64,000 nt of DNA from an uncultured Bacteroidales bacterium (GCA_947307415.1 CAMZJA010000002.1:124001-188000), one strand, 5' to 3'. Positions 34,348 through 44,354 are shown, counted from the first letter of the stretch. The notes: generated by a model not told the origin, from the sequence alone. Numbers and translations: made by a program.

Positions 34348-35477
34348 AGAACATCATCATCACCGGCGGCGCAGGATTCATCGGAAGTCACGTTGTAAGA
34401 CTTTTTGTGAACAAATATCCTGATTATCATATCATTAACGTCGATAAGCTGACATACGCAGGCAACCTCGCTAACTTGAAGGACATCGAAGACAAGCCAA
34501 ACTACACTTTCGTGAAAGCTGACATCTGCGACTTTGAGACGATAATGGGAATCTTCAAGAAATACAACGTCGACGGTGTGATTCACCTCGCGGCCGAAAG
34601 CCATGTTGACCGTTCAATCAAAGACCCGTTCACATTCGCTCAAACCAACGTGATGGGAACTTTGAGCATGCTTCAGGCAGCCAAACTGACATGGGAACAG
34701 CTGCCGGAGAAATGGGAAGGCAAACGATTCTACCACATCTCAACCGACGAAGTGTACGGCGCATTGGAGCTAACAAATCCTGAAGGCATTGAGCCTCCGT
34801 TCACAACAAAGGCTTCTTCAGGCAAGCACCATCTTGCTTACGGCAGCAAGTTCTTCACCGAAGATTTGAAATACATGCCGCATTCACCATATTCGGCATC
34901 AAAGGCGAGTTCCGACCACTTCGTGAGAGCATTCCACGACACATACGGCATGCCTACCATCGTGACAAATTGCTCGAACAACTACGGTCCGTACCAGTTC
35001 CCAGAAAAGCTTATTCCGTTGTTTATCAACAATATACGTCACAGAAAACCATTGCCGGTTTATGGCAAAGGCGAGAATGTCCGCGATTGGTTGTATGTTG
35101 AAGACCATGCAAGAGCGATAGATTTGATTTTCCATAAAGGAAAGGTTGCCGAGACATACAACATCGGCGGTTTCAACGAGTGGAAGAATATAGATATCAT
35201 TAAGGTTGTGATTAACACTGTCGACAGACTTTTAGGCAGAAAAGAAGGCGAGGACATGGACCTCATAACTTTTGTGACAGACCGTGCGGGACACGACATG
35301 AGATATGCCATCGATTCATCGAAATTGCAGAGAGAACTGGGGTGGGAGCCAAGTTTGCAATTTGAGGAAGGTATTGAAAAGACAGTGAAATGGTATTTGG
35401 AAAACCAAGCCTGGATGGATAACATCACAAGCGGCGAATACGAGAAATATTACGAGTCGATGTATGCGAACAGATAA
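34344..35477 (+). CDS. rmlB: dTDP-glucose 4,6-dehydratase
   Basis: 377 aa extended SDR. GGAGFIGSHVVRLF is the NAD loop, HLAAESHVDRSI and HISTDEVYGAL are the family motifs with Thr-Asp-Glu of the dehydratase site, and YSASKASSDHFVRAF holds the catalytic Tyr-x3-Lys. GPYQFPEKLIPLFI and VRDWLYVEDH follow. A short insert (EKWEGKRFY) is seen in many Bacteroidetes homologues. It makes the 4-keto-6-deoxy intermediate used by RmlC and RmlD. Confidence 0.95.
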   Translation: MKNIIITGGAGFIGSHVVRLFVNKYPDYHIINVDKLTYAGNLANLKDIEDKPNYTFVKADICDFETIMGIFKKYNVDGVIHLAAESHVDRSIKDPFTFAQTNVMGTLSMLQAAKLTWEQLPEKWEGKRFYHISTDEVYGALELTNPEGIEPPFTTKASSGKHHLAYGSKFFTEDLKYMPHSPYSASKASSDHFVRAFHDTYGMPTIVTNCSNNYGPYQFPEKLIPLFINNIRHRKPLPVYGKGENVRDWLYVEDHARAIDLIFHKGKVAETYNIGGFNEWKNIDIIKVVINTVDRLLGRKEGEDMDLITFVTDRAGHDMRYAIDSSKLQRELGWEPSLQFEEGIEKTVKWYLENQAWMDNITSGEYEKYYESMYANR

Positions 35478-35596
35478 ACTTTCACATATTGTCAAAGCGA
35501 AATGCAGATATGCTCGTGTAGTCACACCTTGGCCGTGATTAATGGGGTTATTATATGTATTGAGAAGTAATAAATTGAACCCTAAAAATTAAAAAA

Positions 35597-37804
35597 ATGG
35601 AAAAAGTAACAATCATACCATATAAGAGTATTTACGAAAACTTCATCGATAAAAAATATCTGAAGAAAGGTTTCGATGAATACCATTTTAGAAATATTCA
35701 GACAAAAAAGCCAGAAGGCGGCTGGCGAAACCTGCGTTCCGACGAAATCGAACGCTTGGTGAAAAACAGTAACACGGCCACAAGTTGGGACGACATCCTG
35801 GTGACAGACGAGTTCGATACCAACCTTGTGAAAAACAACCGTTTCTACGGGATGGTGCGCATCGGAGCCATCAAAAATGTGGTGCTTCAGTATCACGATT
35901 TGAAGATGGCGTGCGGAATCACCGACAGTACCATTATCTCTTGCGACATCGGCGATTTCGTGGCGATTCACGATGTGCATTACATAGCAAATTATATCAT
36001 TGGCGACCGCTGCATCCTCTTCAACGTACATGAGGTTTCGTGCACCGACCACTCGAAGTTCGGCAACGGTATTTTGAAAGACGGCGAGCCTGAGGATGTG
36101 CGTGTGTGGCTCGAGTTGATGAATGAAGCTGGCGGACGCAGGGTGTTGCCTTTCGACGGAATGATTACCGCCGACGCTTATCTTTGGGCAAAATACACTG
36201 ATATCACCAAGCTTCAGGACAGACTTTTCGAGATTACTCAGAAGTCGTTCGACAGCAGCAGAGGTTATTATGGAACCATAGGCGAAGGTTGTGTCATCAA
36301 GAACTCATGGATCGTGAAAGACGCGAAGATTGGTCCGTGCTGCTATATCAAGGGCGCTAACAAGCTGAAAAACATCACCATCAACTCGTCGGAGGAAGAG
36401 CCGACACAGATTGGTGAAGGTGTGATTTTGGTGAACGGCATTGTCGGCTACGGATGCCACATCTTCTATTCAGTGGTGGCGACACGTTTCGTCATCGGTG
36501 ACAACTGCAACCTGAAATACGGAGCGCGTGTCATCTATTCAATCTTGGGCGATAACTCAACCATCTCATGCTGTGAGGTGTTGAATAACCTTATCTTCCC
36601 TGCACACGAGCAGCATCACAACAACTCGTTCCTCATCGCCGCTTGCGTGATGGGACAAAGTAATATGGCGGCCGGTGCGACATTAGGATCGAACCACAAC
36701 AGCCGAGCAACCGACGGTGAAATCGTTGCGAAACGCGGTTTCTGGCCGGGACTTTGCTCCAGCGTCAAGCACTCGTCGAAGTTCGCATCGTTCACTCTCC
36801 TCTCGAAAGCTGATTATCCTAACGAGATGAACATCAGACTGCCGTTTGCATTGGTCAACAACAACGTATCGAAAGACCAACTTGAGGTGATGCCGGCATA
36901 CTGGTGGATGTACAACATGTATGCCATCGCGCGTAACACTTCGAAATATCAGAAACGCGACAAACGTCTGCGCAAGATTCAAAACATTGAGTTTGAGACA
37001 TTTGCGCCTGATACCATGGAAGAAGTCATAGCCGGACGCAAGCTCCTTGAGGTGTGGACAGCCAAAGCCTATCTGCGTTCAAAAGGTGAAAATCCGGAAC
37101 AGGAATATTACACCTTGCGCGAACTCGGCCATAAACTCCTCAACGGCGACAAAGCTGTGGTGAAAGGCCTTGAAGTGTTGGGCGAAGAGATGGAGAAATC
37201 GCATCGTAAAGTGGTGATTCTCAAGCCTTATGAAGCATATCATGCCTATGAGGACATGATTATCTATTATGCGGTGAAAAACATCATCACCTATCTTGAA
37301 AATCATCCTGAGGAGACATTCGACAGCATGTGCAAGCATCTCACCAATGTCCGTCAGCGTGAATGGATCAACATGGGAGGTCAGCTCGTGACTGAAGACG
37401 ATTTGGAGAAGCTCATCGACGACATCTGCAACGGCACGCTCGACAATTGGGACGAAATCCATAAACGTTACAATGATTTGTGGACTAAGTATCAGACAGA
37501 CAAGCTGTTACACAGTTATCAAGCATTGAGATTCATCTATAACAAATGTCCTTCTTTGACAAAAGAAATCTTCACCGACGCATTGAACAAATGCGAAAGA
37601 ATTTTGAAATATGTCTGCGACCAGGTTTATGAGTCAAGGAAGAAAGACTATGAAAACGTGATCCGCAACTCGACATTCCGTAACATGGTAGAGCGTGACG
37701 CGGTTAATGGAAAGCTCGAAGACAACAGCTTCGTCAAACAAATAAGAAAAGAAACAGAGGTCGGATTGAAATATATCGCCGATGCAAGAGAATTAGTAAA
37801 ATGA
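35597..37804 (+). CDS. DUF4954-like protein with left-handed beta-helix
   Basis: 735 aa. An N-terminal ~190-residue region ([31 protein letters not shown]) precedes a hexapeptide-repeat region (about 250-400: [46 protein letters not shown]), typical of nucleotidyl- or acyltransferases. The segment [34 protein letters not shown] is a hallmark of the family. The C-terminal ~300 residues are helical. Bacteroidetes proteins of this type are usually annotated DUF4954. The function is unknown; a sugar-phosphate or polysaccharide role is suggested by the neighbours. No clear promoter was found in 35478-35596. Confidence 0.8.
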   Translation: MEKVTIIPYKSIYENFIDKKYLKKGFDEYHFRNIQTKKPEGGWRNLRSDEIERLVKNSNTATSWDDILVTDEFDTNLVKNNRFYGMVRIGAIKNVVLQYHDLKMACGITDSTIISCDIGDFVAIHDVHYIANYIIGDRCILFNVHEVSCTDHSKFGNGILKDGEPEDVRVWLELMNEAGGRRVLPFDGMITADAYLWAKYTDITKLQDRLFEITQKSFDSSRGYYGTIGEGCVIKNSWIVKDAKIGPCCYIKGANKLKNITINSSEEEPTQIGEGVILVNGIVGYGCHIFYSVVATRFVIGDNCNLKYGARVIYSILGDNSTISCCEVLNNLIFPAHEQHHNNSFLIAACVMGQSNMAAGATLGSNHNSRATDGEIVAKRGFWPGLCSSVKHSSKFASFTLLSKADYPNEMNIRLPFALVNNNVSKDQLEVMPAYWWMYNMYAIARNTSKYQKRDKRLRKIQNIEFETFAPDTMEEVIAGRKLLEVWTAKAYLRSKGENPEQEYYTLRELGHKLLNGDKAVVKGLEVLGEEMEKSHRKVVILKPYEAYHAYEDMIIYYAVKNIITYLENHPEETFDSMCKHLTNVRQREWINMGGQLVTEDDLEKLIDDICNGTLDNWDEIHKRYNDLWTKYQTDKLLHSYQALRFIYNKCPSLTKEIFTDALNKCERILKYVCDQVYESRKKDYENVIRNSTFRNMVERDAVNGKLEDNSFVKQIRKETEVGLKYIADARELVK

Positions 37805-37826
37805 AAACCATAAAAAACATAGAAAA

Positions 37827-38618
37827 ATGAGAGTAATTATTGAACCAACTTACGAAAAGATGTCACAGTGGGCGGCAAATCATATCGTCCGCAGAATCAA
37901 CGAATTCAAGCCAACTGAGACAAAGCCTTTCATCCTCGGATTGCCTACAGGCTCAACTCCGATAGGAACTTACAAATGCCTCATCAAGGCTTATGAAGAA
38001 GGCAAAGTGTCGTTTAAGAATGTGGTGACATTCAACATGGACGAATACGTGAAGATCCCGGAAAACCATCCAGAGAGCTATCATTCATTCATGTGGAACA
38101 ACTTCTTCAGCCATATTGATATCAAGAAAGAAAACGTTAACATCCTCAACGGCAACGCCGAAGACCTTGAGGCAGAGTGCGCACGTTATGAAGCTAAAAT
38201 TAAGAGCTACGGCGGCATTCATCTGTTTATGGGCGGCATCGGTCCTGACGGTCACATCGCATTCAACGAGCCAGGTTCATCACTGACATCACGCACAAGA
38301 GTGAAATCGTTGACAACAGATACTATCATCGCCAACTCACGTTTCTTCGACAACGACATCAACAAAGTGCCTAAGACGGCTTTGACAGTCGGTGTCGGCA
38401 CAGTGATGGATTCACAGGAGGTGATGATTCTTGCCAACGGTCACAACAAGGCGCGCGCTTTGGCACAGGCCATTGAAGGCAGCGTTTGCCATCTCTGCAC
38501 CGTGAGCGCATTGCAGATGCATCCGAAAGGCATCATCGTGTGCGACGACGCGGCGACAGACGAGATGAAAGTCGGAACTGTAAATTATTTCAAAGACATT
38601 GAAAAAGACAACCTTTAA
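37827..38618 (+). CDS. nagB: Glucosamine-6-phosphate deaminase
   Basis: 263 aa. [15 protein letters not shown] is the phosphate-binding region, FNMDEYV carries the catalytic Asp, [25 protein letters not shown] is the family signature with the catalytic His, and [15 protein letters not shown] follows. It interconverts glucosamine-6-phosphate and fructose-6-phosphate plus ammonia, linking amino-sugar supply with glycolysis. It is 22 bp after the DUF4954 gene and its TAATG stop/start overlaps the next acetyltransferase gene by 1 bp. Confidence 0.95.
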   Translation: MRVIIEPTYEKMSQWAANHIVRRINEFKPTETKPFILGLPTGSTPIGTYKCLIKAYEEGKVSFKNVVTFNMDEYVKIPENHPESYHSFMWNNFFSHIDIKKENVNILNGNAEDLEAECARYEAKIKSYGGIHLFMGGIGPDGHIAFNEPGSSLTSRTRVKSLTTDTIIANSRFFDNDINKVPKTALTVGVGTVMDSQEVMILANGHNKARALAQAIEGSVCHLCTVSALQMHPKGIIVCDDAATDEMKVGTVNYFKDIEKDNL

Positions 38619-39190
38619 TGTTTTTTAAACACGAATCGAGTTTTATAGATGAAGGTGCCGTCGTGGGCGACGGCACCAAAATCTGGCATTTCTGCCATAT
38701 CCAGAAGGGTGCGGTGATAGGAAAAGACTGTTCCTTGGGGCAGAATGTCAATATCGGAAACAATGTAAAGATAGGAAACGGCGTCAAGATTCAAAACAAC
38801 GTGTCGGTGTACGAGGGCGTGGAGATTGAAGACAACGTTTTTTGCGGTCCGAGCTGCGTGTTTACTAACGTCGTGACACCACGCGCGCATTTTCCGGTGC
38901 ACGGCGTTTATGCTAAGACATTAATAAAAGAAGGTGCGTCGCTGGGTGCCAACTGCACCGTGGTATGCGGACACACCATAGGAAAGAGCGCAATGATAGC
39001 GGCTGGCGCTGTCGTCACCACAGACGTGAAAGACTATGCGCTGATGGCAGGAGTGCCGGCAAAGCAGATTGGATGGGTTTGTGAATGTGGTAAGAAATTG
39101 GGAGTGGATTTGAAATGTCAATGTGGAAGACAATACAAAATGACAAGGGGGTTCCTCGCGCCTGCGGCGCTCGGAATGACAGATAAATAG
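38618..39190 (+). CDS. WbpD/WlbB-like sugar N-acetyltransferase with repeat-derived tail
   Basis: 190 aa left-handed beta-helix protein. Hexapeptide repeats run through IGKDCSLGQNVNIGNNVKIG, then VKIQNNVSVYEGVEIEDNVFCG. CVFTNVVTPRA and MIAAGAVVTTDVKDYALMAGVPAKQIGW are the usual catalytic-loop and C-cap segments of WbpD-type N-acetyltransferases, which add the 3-acetyl group to UDP-2-acetamido-3-amino-glucuronate. A Cys pair region (CECGKKL...CQCGRQY) follows. The last 16 codons (MTRGFLAPAALGMTDK) are encoded by a dispersed palindromic repeat, so the tail is not family-derived. Confidence 0.85.
   Translation: MFFKHESSFIDEGAVVGDGTKIWHFCHIQKGAVIGKDCSLGQNVNIGNNVKIGNGVKIQNNVSVYEGVEIEDNVFCGPSCVFTNVVTPRAHFPVHGVYAKTLIKEGASLGANCTVVCGHTIGKSAMIAAGAVVTTDVKDYALMAGVPAKQIGWVCECGKKLGVDLKCQCGRQYKMTRGFLAPAALGMTDK
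39140..39182. repeat. Dispersed palindromic repeat encoding a C-terminal tail
   Basis: ATGACAAGGGGGTTCCTCGCG at the left to GCTCGGAATGACA at the right; it overlaps the end of the WbpD-like gene and supplies its last codons. Confidence 0.7.
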
Positions 39191-39211
39191 GAATATATTT
39201 TTGTTTTTTAT

Positions 39212-40180
39212 ATGAAGAATTTTGCGATTATCGGAGTTGGAGGGTACATTGCACCGAAGCATCTTAAGGCGATAAAAGACACGGGAAATGTTATGGTATC
39301 GGCCTACGACAAGAGTGATTCGGTGGGCATTATAGACAGTTATTTCCCGAATGCGGCGTTTTTTACCGAACAGGAGCTTTTCGACCGTCATAACACCCGT
39401 TTAATCGAACGTGGAACAAACATAGATTTTGTAACTGTTTGTACGCCAAACTATTTGCATGACGCACATACACGTTACGGCTTGCGATTAGGTGCCGATG
39501 TCATCTGCGAGAAGCCGGTGGTTTTGAACCCTTGGAACATCGATGCCTTGGAAAAAGTGGAGCAGGCCACAGGACATAAGGCTTACACCATACTTCAGCT
39601 GCGCTTGCACGATTCAATTGTCGCGTTGAAAAAGAAAATCGACGAAGGCCCGAAAGACAAGGTTTACGACGTCGATTTGACATATATCACAGCTAGAGGC
39701 AACTGGTATTATACTTCTTGGAAAGGCAATGAAAACAAGAGCGGCGGCATAGCCACCAACATCGGAATACATTTCTATGACATGCTGTCGTGGATCTTCG
39801 GTCCGGTGACTAAAAACATTGTACATGTCTCGACTCACGACAGAGTTGCCGGTTATATAGAGATGCCTAAGGCAAGAGTGCGTTACTTCCTGAGTATCAA
39901 TGCTGATACACTGCCGGAAAACGCCGTTCAAGGTGAGAAAAAGACATACCGTACCATCATGATTGACGGTTCGGAGTTTGAGTTCAGCGAAGGATTTACT
40001 GAGCTGCATACAAAGAGCTACGAAAAGATTTTAGCAGGCGAAGGATTCAGGATTTCTGAAGCCAGAAACTGCATAAATATAGTTTACGAAATTAGAAACG
40101 CAAAGCCAGTGGGATTAGTTGGAGATTACCATCCGTTGGCGAAGTTGGCGTTAGCGGAACATCCTTTCGGATGGCGCTAG
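39212..40180 (+). CDS. Gfo/Idh/MocA oxidoreductase (WbpB/WlbA-like)
   Basis: 322 aa. The N-terminal NAD domain starts FAIIGVGGYIAPKHLKAIKDTG and includes VTVCTPNYLHDAHTRYGLRLGADVICEKPVV, with the catalytic-lysine EKP motif. The C-terminal alpha/beta domain contains TARGNWYYTSWKGNENKSGGIATNIGIHFYDML (the GGI-H catalytic segment). Homologues oxidise UDP-GlcNAc-uronate at C3, feeding an aminotransferase and then the WbpD-like acetyltransferase, which is encoded just upstream. The matching UDP-GlcNAc 6-dehydrogenase and a dedicated WbpE are not in the plus-strand block; the DegT enzyme at 21625 could stand in. Confidence 0.88.
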   Translation: MKNFAIIGVGGYIAPKHLKAIKDTGNVMVSAYDKSDSVGIIDSYFPNAAFFTEQELFDRHNTRLIERGTNIDFVTVCTPNYLHDAHTRYGLRLGADVICEKPVVLNPWNIDALEKVEQATGHKAYTILQLRLHDSIVALKKKIDEGPKDKVYDVDLTYITARGNWYYTSWKGNENKSGGIATNIGIHFYDMLSWIFGPVTKNIVHVSTHDRVAGYIEMPKARVRYFLSINADTLPENAVQGEKKTYRTIMIDGSEFEFSEGFTELHTKSYEKILAGEGFRISEARNCINIVYEIRNAKPVGLVGDYHPLAKLALAEHPFGWR

Positions 40181-40186
40181 CGCCCC

Positions 40187-40243
40187 TTCATTTCGACCGA
40201 AGCGAAGCGTAGTGGAGCTCCCTACGGTCGGTCGGAATGACAA
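40187..40243. repeat. Dispersed palindromic repeat
   Basis: TTCATTTCGACCGAAGCGAAG at the left, CGGTCGGTCGGAATGACAA at the right, between two nucleotide-sugar genes. Confidence 0.7.
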
Positions 40244-40263
40244 AAAATGAAAATTATTAAAAT

Positions 40264-41313
40264 ATGAAAATATTAGTTACTGGAGGAACGGGATTTATCG
40301 GTTCACATACAACCGTAGAATTGCAGCAGCAGGGCTACGACGTCATCATCGTGGACGCATTGTTTAATTCAAGAATCGAGGCACTTGACGCAATAGCTTC
40401 GATAACAGGCAAACGCCCCGAGTTCGAGCAGTTTGACCTCGCGGACAGAAAAAAAGTCGACGATTTCTTCCGTCGTCATCAAGATATTAAAGGCGTGATT
40501 CACTTTGCGGCACATAAAGCTGTCGGCGAATCGGTGGAGCAACCGCTGAAATATTATAGAAACAACCTCGATTCGTTGATGAACATACTCGAATCGATGA
40601 ACAAATACGGTGTTCAGAACTTAGTTTTCTCGTCGTCGTGCACCGTTTACGGCGAGCCTGACCCGGAAAATCTGCCGATTTCGGAAAAAGCGCCTATCAA
40701 GAAAGCTGAATGTCCTTACGGCAACACAAAACAGATTGCCGAAGAGATTATGCAGGACTGCATCGTGGCTTATAAAGGATTGAACGCCATAGCGTTACGT
40801 TATTTCAACCCCGTTGGGGCACACGAGAGCGCGAAACTCGGCGAGCTTCCTTTTGGAGTACCTGCCAACTTGATGCCTTATGTCACGCAGACAGCTTACG
40901 GCATCCGTCCGTTCCTGAGAGTGTTCGGTGACGACTATGACACACCTGACGGAACGCCAATTCGCGACTATATCCACATCATGGATTTGGCTAAAGCTCA
41001 TGTGAAAGCAGTGGAACGCATGATTCAAGGCAAGATGAAGGCTTCGTTCGAGGTGTTTAACGTCGGAACAGGCACTGGATACTCGGTTCTTGACATCATC
41101 AAATCGTTCGAGAGAAGCAATAATCTCAAGCTGAAATACGAAATCGTGGGCAGAAGAGCCGGCGATATAGTGAAAATCTGGGCTGATCCTACCTATACTA
41201 ATAAGGAGTTGGGCTGGAAGGCCGAGCGCAGCCTCGACGACATGACTCGCAGCGCTTGGAACTGGGAAAAAGCTTACAGAGAAGGAAAAACTTGTTTTAA
41301 AATTGACAAATAA
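40264..41313 (+). CDS. galE: UDP-glucose 4-epimerase
   Basis: 349 aa. ILVTGGTGFIGSHTTVELQ is the NAD loop, FAAHKAVGESVEQPLKYYRNNL the classical GalE block, SSSCTVYG the catalytic Ser strand and YGNTKQIAEEI the Tyr-x3-Lys pair. RYFNPVGAHESAKLGE and IRDYIHIMDLAKAH follow, both typical of GalE. It interconverts UDP-glucose and UDP-galactose (or the GlcNAc/GalNAc pair). It is followed 6 bp later by manC. Confidence 0.95.
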   Translation: MKILVTGGTGFIGSHTTVELQQQGYDVIIVDALFNSRIEALDAIASITGKRPEFEQFDLADRKKVDDFFRRHQDIKGVIHFAAHKAVGESVEQPLKYYRNNLDSLMNILESMNKYGVQNLVFSSSCTVYGEPDPENLPISEKAPIKKAECPYGNTKQIAEEIMQDCIVAYKGLNAIALRYFNPVGAHESAKLGELPFGVPANLMPYVTQTAYGIRPFLRVFGDDYDTPDGTPIRDYIHIMDLAKAHVKAVERMIQGKMKASFEVFNVGTGTGYSVLDIIKSFERSNNLKLKYEIVGRRAGDIVKIWADPTYTNKELGWKAERSLDDMTRSAWNWEKAYREGKTCFKIDK

Positions 41314-41319
41314 TTAAAA

Positions 41320-42366
41320 ATGAATAATAATCACCTTATTATTATGGCGGGCGGTGTCGGCTCTCGTTTCTGGCCGATGTCAATTCCTGAGAAGCCGAAA
41401 CAGTTCATCGACGTGATGGGCATTGGCAAGACCATGATTCAGCTCACAGTTGAACGTTTTGCAGGCATCATCGCCCCTGACCATGTTTGGATTGTGACAT
41501 CAAAAAAATATAAAGACATCGTAAAGGAGCAGCTGCCAGAAGTACCTGATTCTCAGATTCTTATGGAGCCTTGCATGCGCAACACCGCACCTTGCATCGA
41601 GTATGTAAGCCGCAAGATTTACGCCAAACACCCTGACGCGAACCTGGTGTTCTCACCCGCCGACCATTTAGTGCTCGACGTGCCGCATTTCCAGGAAGTT
41701 ATTAAGGAATCGCTGGAATATACTAAGAACAACGATGTCATCGTGACACTTGGAATGATGCCGACAAGACCAGAGACGGGCTACGGATACATCAAATCGG
41801 TGGATGCCAACTCGAAGGAAAAAATCCAGAAAGTGGAGGCTTTCAAGGAGAAACCGAACCTCGAGACAGCCAAGAAATACTTGGCCGACGGCGGTTATTA
41901 TTGGAATGCAGGCATATTCATCTGGAACGTGAAGATGGTGGTCAACACCATTGCGAAACTTGTGCCTGACCTGGCTGCTGTTTTCGATAAAATTGAGCCT
42001 CATTTCTATCAAAAAGACGAGCAAGCAGTCGTCGACGAGCTCTTCCCGACATGCCCGAACATCAGCATCGACTATGCGGTGATGGAGAAATCGAAAGACG
42101 TGCTTGTTTATCCGGCAAGCTTCGGATGGAGCGACATCGGCACTTGGGGAAGTCTTTACACACATATCCCTTACGACGAGAAAAAGAACGCCATCATTGG
42201 TGAAAATATCCGGATGGTCGACAGCAAAGACTGCGTCGTACGTTCCTACGGAAGAAAGAAAGTTATAGTGCAAGGTCTTGATAATTATATAGTTGTGGAT
42301 GATAATAACTGTCTGCTCATCTGCAAAATGCAAGACGAACAACTTATCAAAGAATGGCAAAAATAA
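41320..42366 (+). CDS. manC: Mannose-1-phosphate guanylyltransferase
   Basis: 348 aa. IIMAGGVGSRFWPMSIPEKPKQF is the GDP-mannose pyrophosphorylase signature (GGxGxRxWPxS...PKQF), VFSPADHLV the metal site, GYGYIK and EAFKEKPN the sugar-binding motifs, YWNAGIFIW the late GMP motif. The C-terminal isomerase domain found in long ManC enzymes is absent, so it is the monofunctional short form. It makes GDP-mannose for the polysaccharide. Confidence 0.93.
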   Translation: MNNNHLIIMAGGVGSRFWPMSIPEKPKQFIDVMGIGKTMIQLTVERFAGIIAPDHVWIVTSKKYKDIVKEQLPEVPDSQILMEPCMRNTAPCIEYVSRKIYAKHPDANLVFSPADHLVLDVPHFQEVIKESLEYTKNNDVIVTLGMMPTRPETGYGYIKSVDANSKEKIQKVEAFKEKPNLETAKKYLADGGYYWNAGIFIWNVKMVVNTIAKLVPDLAAVFDKIEPHFYQKDEQAVVDELFPTCPNISIDYAVMEKSKDVLVYPASFGWSDIGTWGSLYTHIPYDEKKNAIIGENIRMVDSKDCVVRSYGRKKVIVQGLDNYIVVDDNNCLLICKMQDEQLIKEWQK

Positions 42367-42390
42367 ATAGTATTTGAAAAATCATATAGT

Positions 42391-44331
42391 ATGAGAAATT
42401 TTTTAACCAATATTGCGAGATTGTTTTTCGGAAAAAGAAATTCAAACTCATTATCAAGAGTTTATGTGCTAATATTCGACATTGTTCTTGTCATGATAGC
42501 ACTGGTTATCATACCATTGTTGAGATACTATCCTGATTTTGACAGATTCAGCATGCTGGATTTCTTCAGAAAATCATCGTCGGTATTAGTCTTTTTCATA
42601 ATCGGATTTCTCATCACAGGCTCTTACAAAGGACTTGTCAGATACACCGGTTTTAGGGACATTGAGCAAATTACAAGAACCACAACATGGGTGTTTATCG
42701 TCATGTGTTTTTGTAAAATATTGATAAACAATGTGACAGCTTTAAAATTTTTCAATCCGTTCTTCCCGAAATATTTAACTTTGATCATCATATGTGTCAC
42801 GGCCTTGGTTTTCATGGTAGTCGGACGACTCATCATACGTCGTATTTACAACGAGTATCTGCGTCCGCAGCCGAATAAAATCAACGTTATCATTTATGGT
42901 GCCGGCGATGCTGGTCCTATCACGCAAAACGCTCTGTATCAAGACACTTCGACACAATACAACGTCATTTCTTTCGTTGACGACTCACATCAGAAAATCG
43001 GAAAATCGATCAACGGAGTGCTGATTCGCAAGCCTGAAGTTGTTCTTAACAAAGATTTTATTAAAAAACATAATATCGATATGATTATTTTGGCAATGCC
43101 GAGTTTGAATATCGATAAACGTAATGAGATTGTCAACAACCTCATCGACCTTGGCGTTAGTGTGAAGTCGGTGCCGCATGTCGACTCATGGATCAATGGT
43201 AATCAATTGAATTTCAATCAGATTCAAGACATTAAGATTGAAGATTTGCTTGAAAGAGAGCCGATTGTTTTGGGCAAGGAAAATGTGAAACACGAGCTTG
43301 AAGGCAAGGTAGTGATGGTGACGGGCGCGGCAGGCTCAATAGGTAGTGAGATTTGCCGTCAGGTGTTGCAACATAATCCTAAGTGCTTGATAATGTTCGA
43401 CCAAGCTGAGTCGCCTATGTATGATTTGCAGTTCGAGTTGAACAACGAAGAACCATACAAGCACATCGCGGTGCCGAAAGAGTTCGTCGTCGGTAATGTG
43501 AAGGATATCAACAAGATGACCGAGGTGTTTGAGAAGTATCAGCCGCAAATTATCTACCACGCAGCCGCTTACAAACACGTCCCTCTGATGGAGAGTTTCC
43601 CATACGAAGCTGTGTTTGTCAATGTGTTTGGTACTAAGATTGTAGCCGACCTCGCGATAAAATACGGCGTTGAGAAGTTTGTGATGATTTCAACCGACAA
43701 GGCAGTGAACCCGACCAACGTGATGGGTGCCACAAAACGTATTGCCGAAATCTACACTCAGAGCCGCAACAGCAAGACGAAGTTTGTGACCACGCGTTTC
43801 GGTAATGTTTTGGGCTCAAACGGTTCTGTTATCCCATTGTTTAAGAAGCAGTTATCTCACGGCGGACCATTGACCGTCACTGACCGCAACATCATCCGTT
43901 TCTTCATGACCATTCCTGAAGCCTGTAGCTTGGTGCTTGAGGCAGGCGCCATAGGCGATGACGACGACATCTTCGTGTTCGACATGGGCAAGCCGGTCAA
44001 GATTTACGACTTGGCAAGCAAGATGATTAAGTTGTCGCACATGCCAGATGTTCAGATTGAGATCACTGGTCTGCGTCCGGGTGAGAAGCTTTATGAGGAG
44101 CTTTTGGCCACCAAGGAAAACACCATCCCAACTGAACATCCGAAGATTATGCGCGCTAAGGTTCGCGAATATACTGAGGAAGAAGTTGATAAGGAAATTG
44201 GCAAACTGTTAGAGATACTTCCGACCTGTCAGGACTTTGACATTGTGAAACAAATGAAGGTGATAGTGCCTGAGTTTAAGTCAAATAACTCAGTCTATCA
44301 AATTCTTGATAAACAAATGGGGGGGGTATAA
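42391..44331 (+). CDS. Membrane UDP-N-acetylglucosamine 4,6-dehydratase (PglF/WbpM/CapD type)
   Basis: 646 aa. Four N-terminal membrane helices (~20-145), a CoA-binding-like Rossmann region (NVIIYGAGDAGPITQNAL), then the catalytic SDR domain from ~305: VVMVTGAAGSIGSEICRQVL, YHAAAYKHVPLMES, and ISTDKAVNPTNVMGATKRIAE, where Met-x3-Lys replaces the usual Tyr-x3-Lys, as in WbpM/PglF. It makes UDP-4-keto-6-deoxy-GlcNAc, a natural substrate for the DegT aminotransferase at 21625. The gene ends in a run of eight G followed by the stop codon. Confidence 0.92.
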   Translation: MRNFLTNIARLFFGKRNSNSLSRVYVLIFDIVLVMIALVIIPLLRYYPDFDRFSMLDFFRKSSSVLVFFIIGFLITGSYKGLVRYTGFRDIEQITRTTTWVFIVMCFCKILINNVTALKFFNPFFPKYLTLIIICVTALVFMVVGRLIIRRIYNEYLRPQPNKINVIIYGAGDAGPITQNALYQDTSTQYNVISFVDDSHQKIGKSINGVLIRKPEVVLNKDFIKKHNIDMIILAMPSLNIDKRNEIVNNLIDLGVSVKSVPHVDSWINGNQLNFNQIQDIKIEDLLEREPIVLGKENVKHELEGKVVMVTGAAGSIGSEICRQVLQHNPKCLIMFDQAESPMYDLQFELNNEEPYKHIAVPKEFVVGNVKDINKMTEVFEKYQPQIIYHAAAYKHVPLMESFPYEAVFVNVFGTKIVADLAIKYGVEKFVMISTDKAVNPTNVMGATKRIAEIYTQSRNSKTKFVTTRFGNVLGSNGSVIPLFKKQLSHGGPLTVTDRNIIRFFMTIPEACSLVLEAGAIGDDDDIFVFDMGKPVKIYDLASKMIKLSHMPDVQIEITGLRPGEKLYEELLATKENTIPTEHPKIMRAKVREYTEEEVDKEIGKLLEILPTCQDFDIVKQMKVIVPEFKSNNSVYQILDKQMGGV

Positions 44332-44332
44332 A

Positions 44333-44349
44333 CCGCTGATAATCAGCGG
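44333..44349 (+). terminator. Short hairpin after the PglF-like gene
   Basis: CCGCTGA (44333-44339) pairs with TCAGCGG (44343-44349) around a three-base loop, directly after the stop. No clear T-tract follows, so a termination role is uncertain. Confidence 0.4.
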
Positions 44350-44354
44350 CTAAG

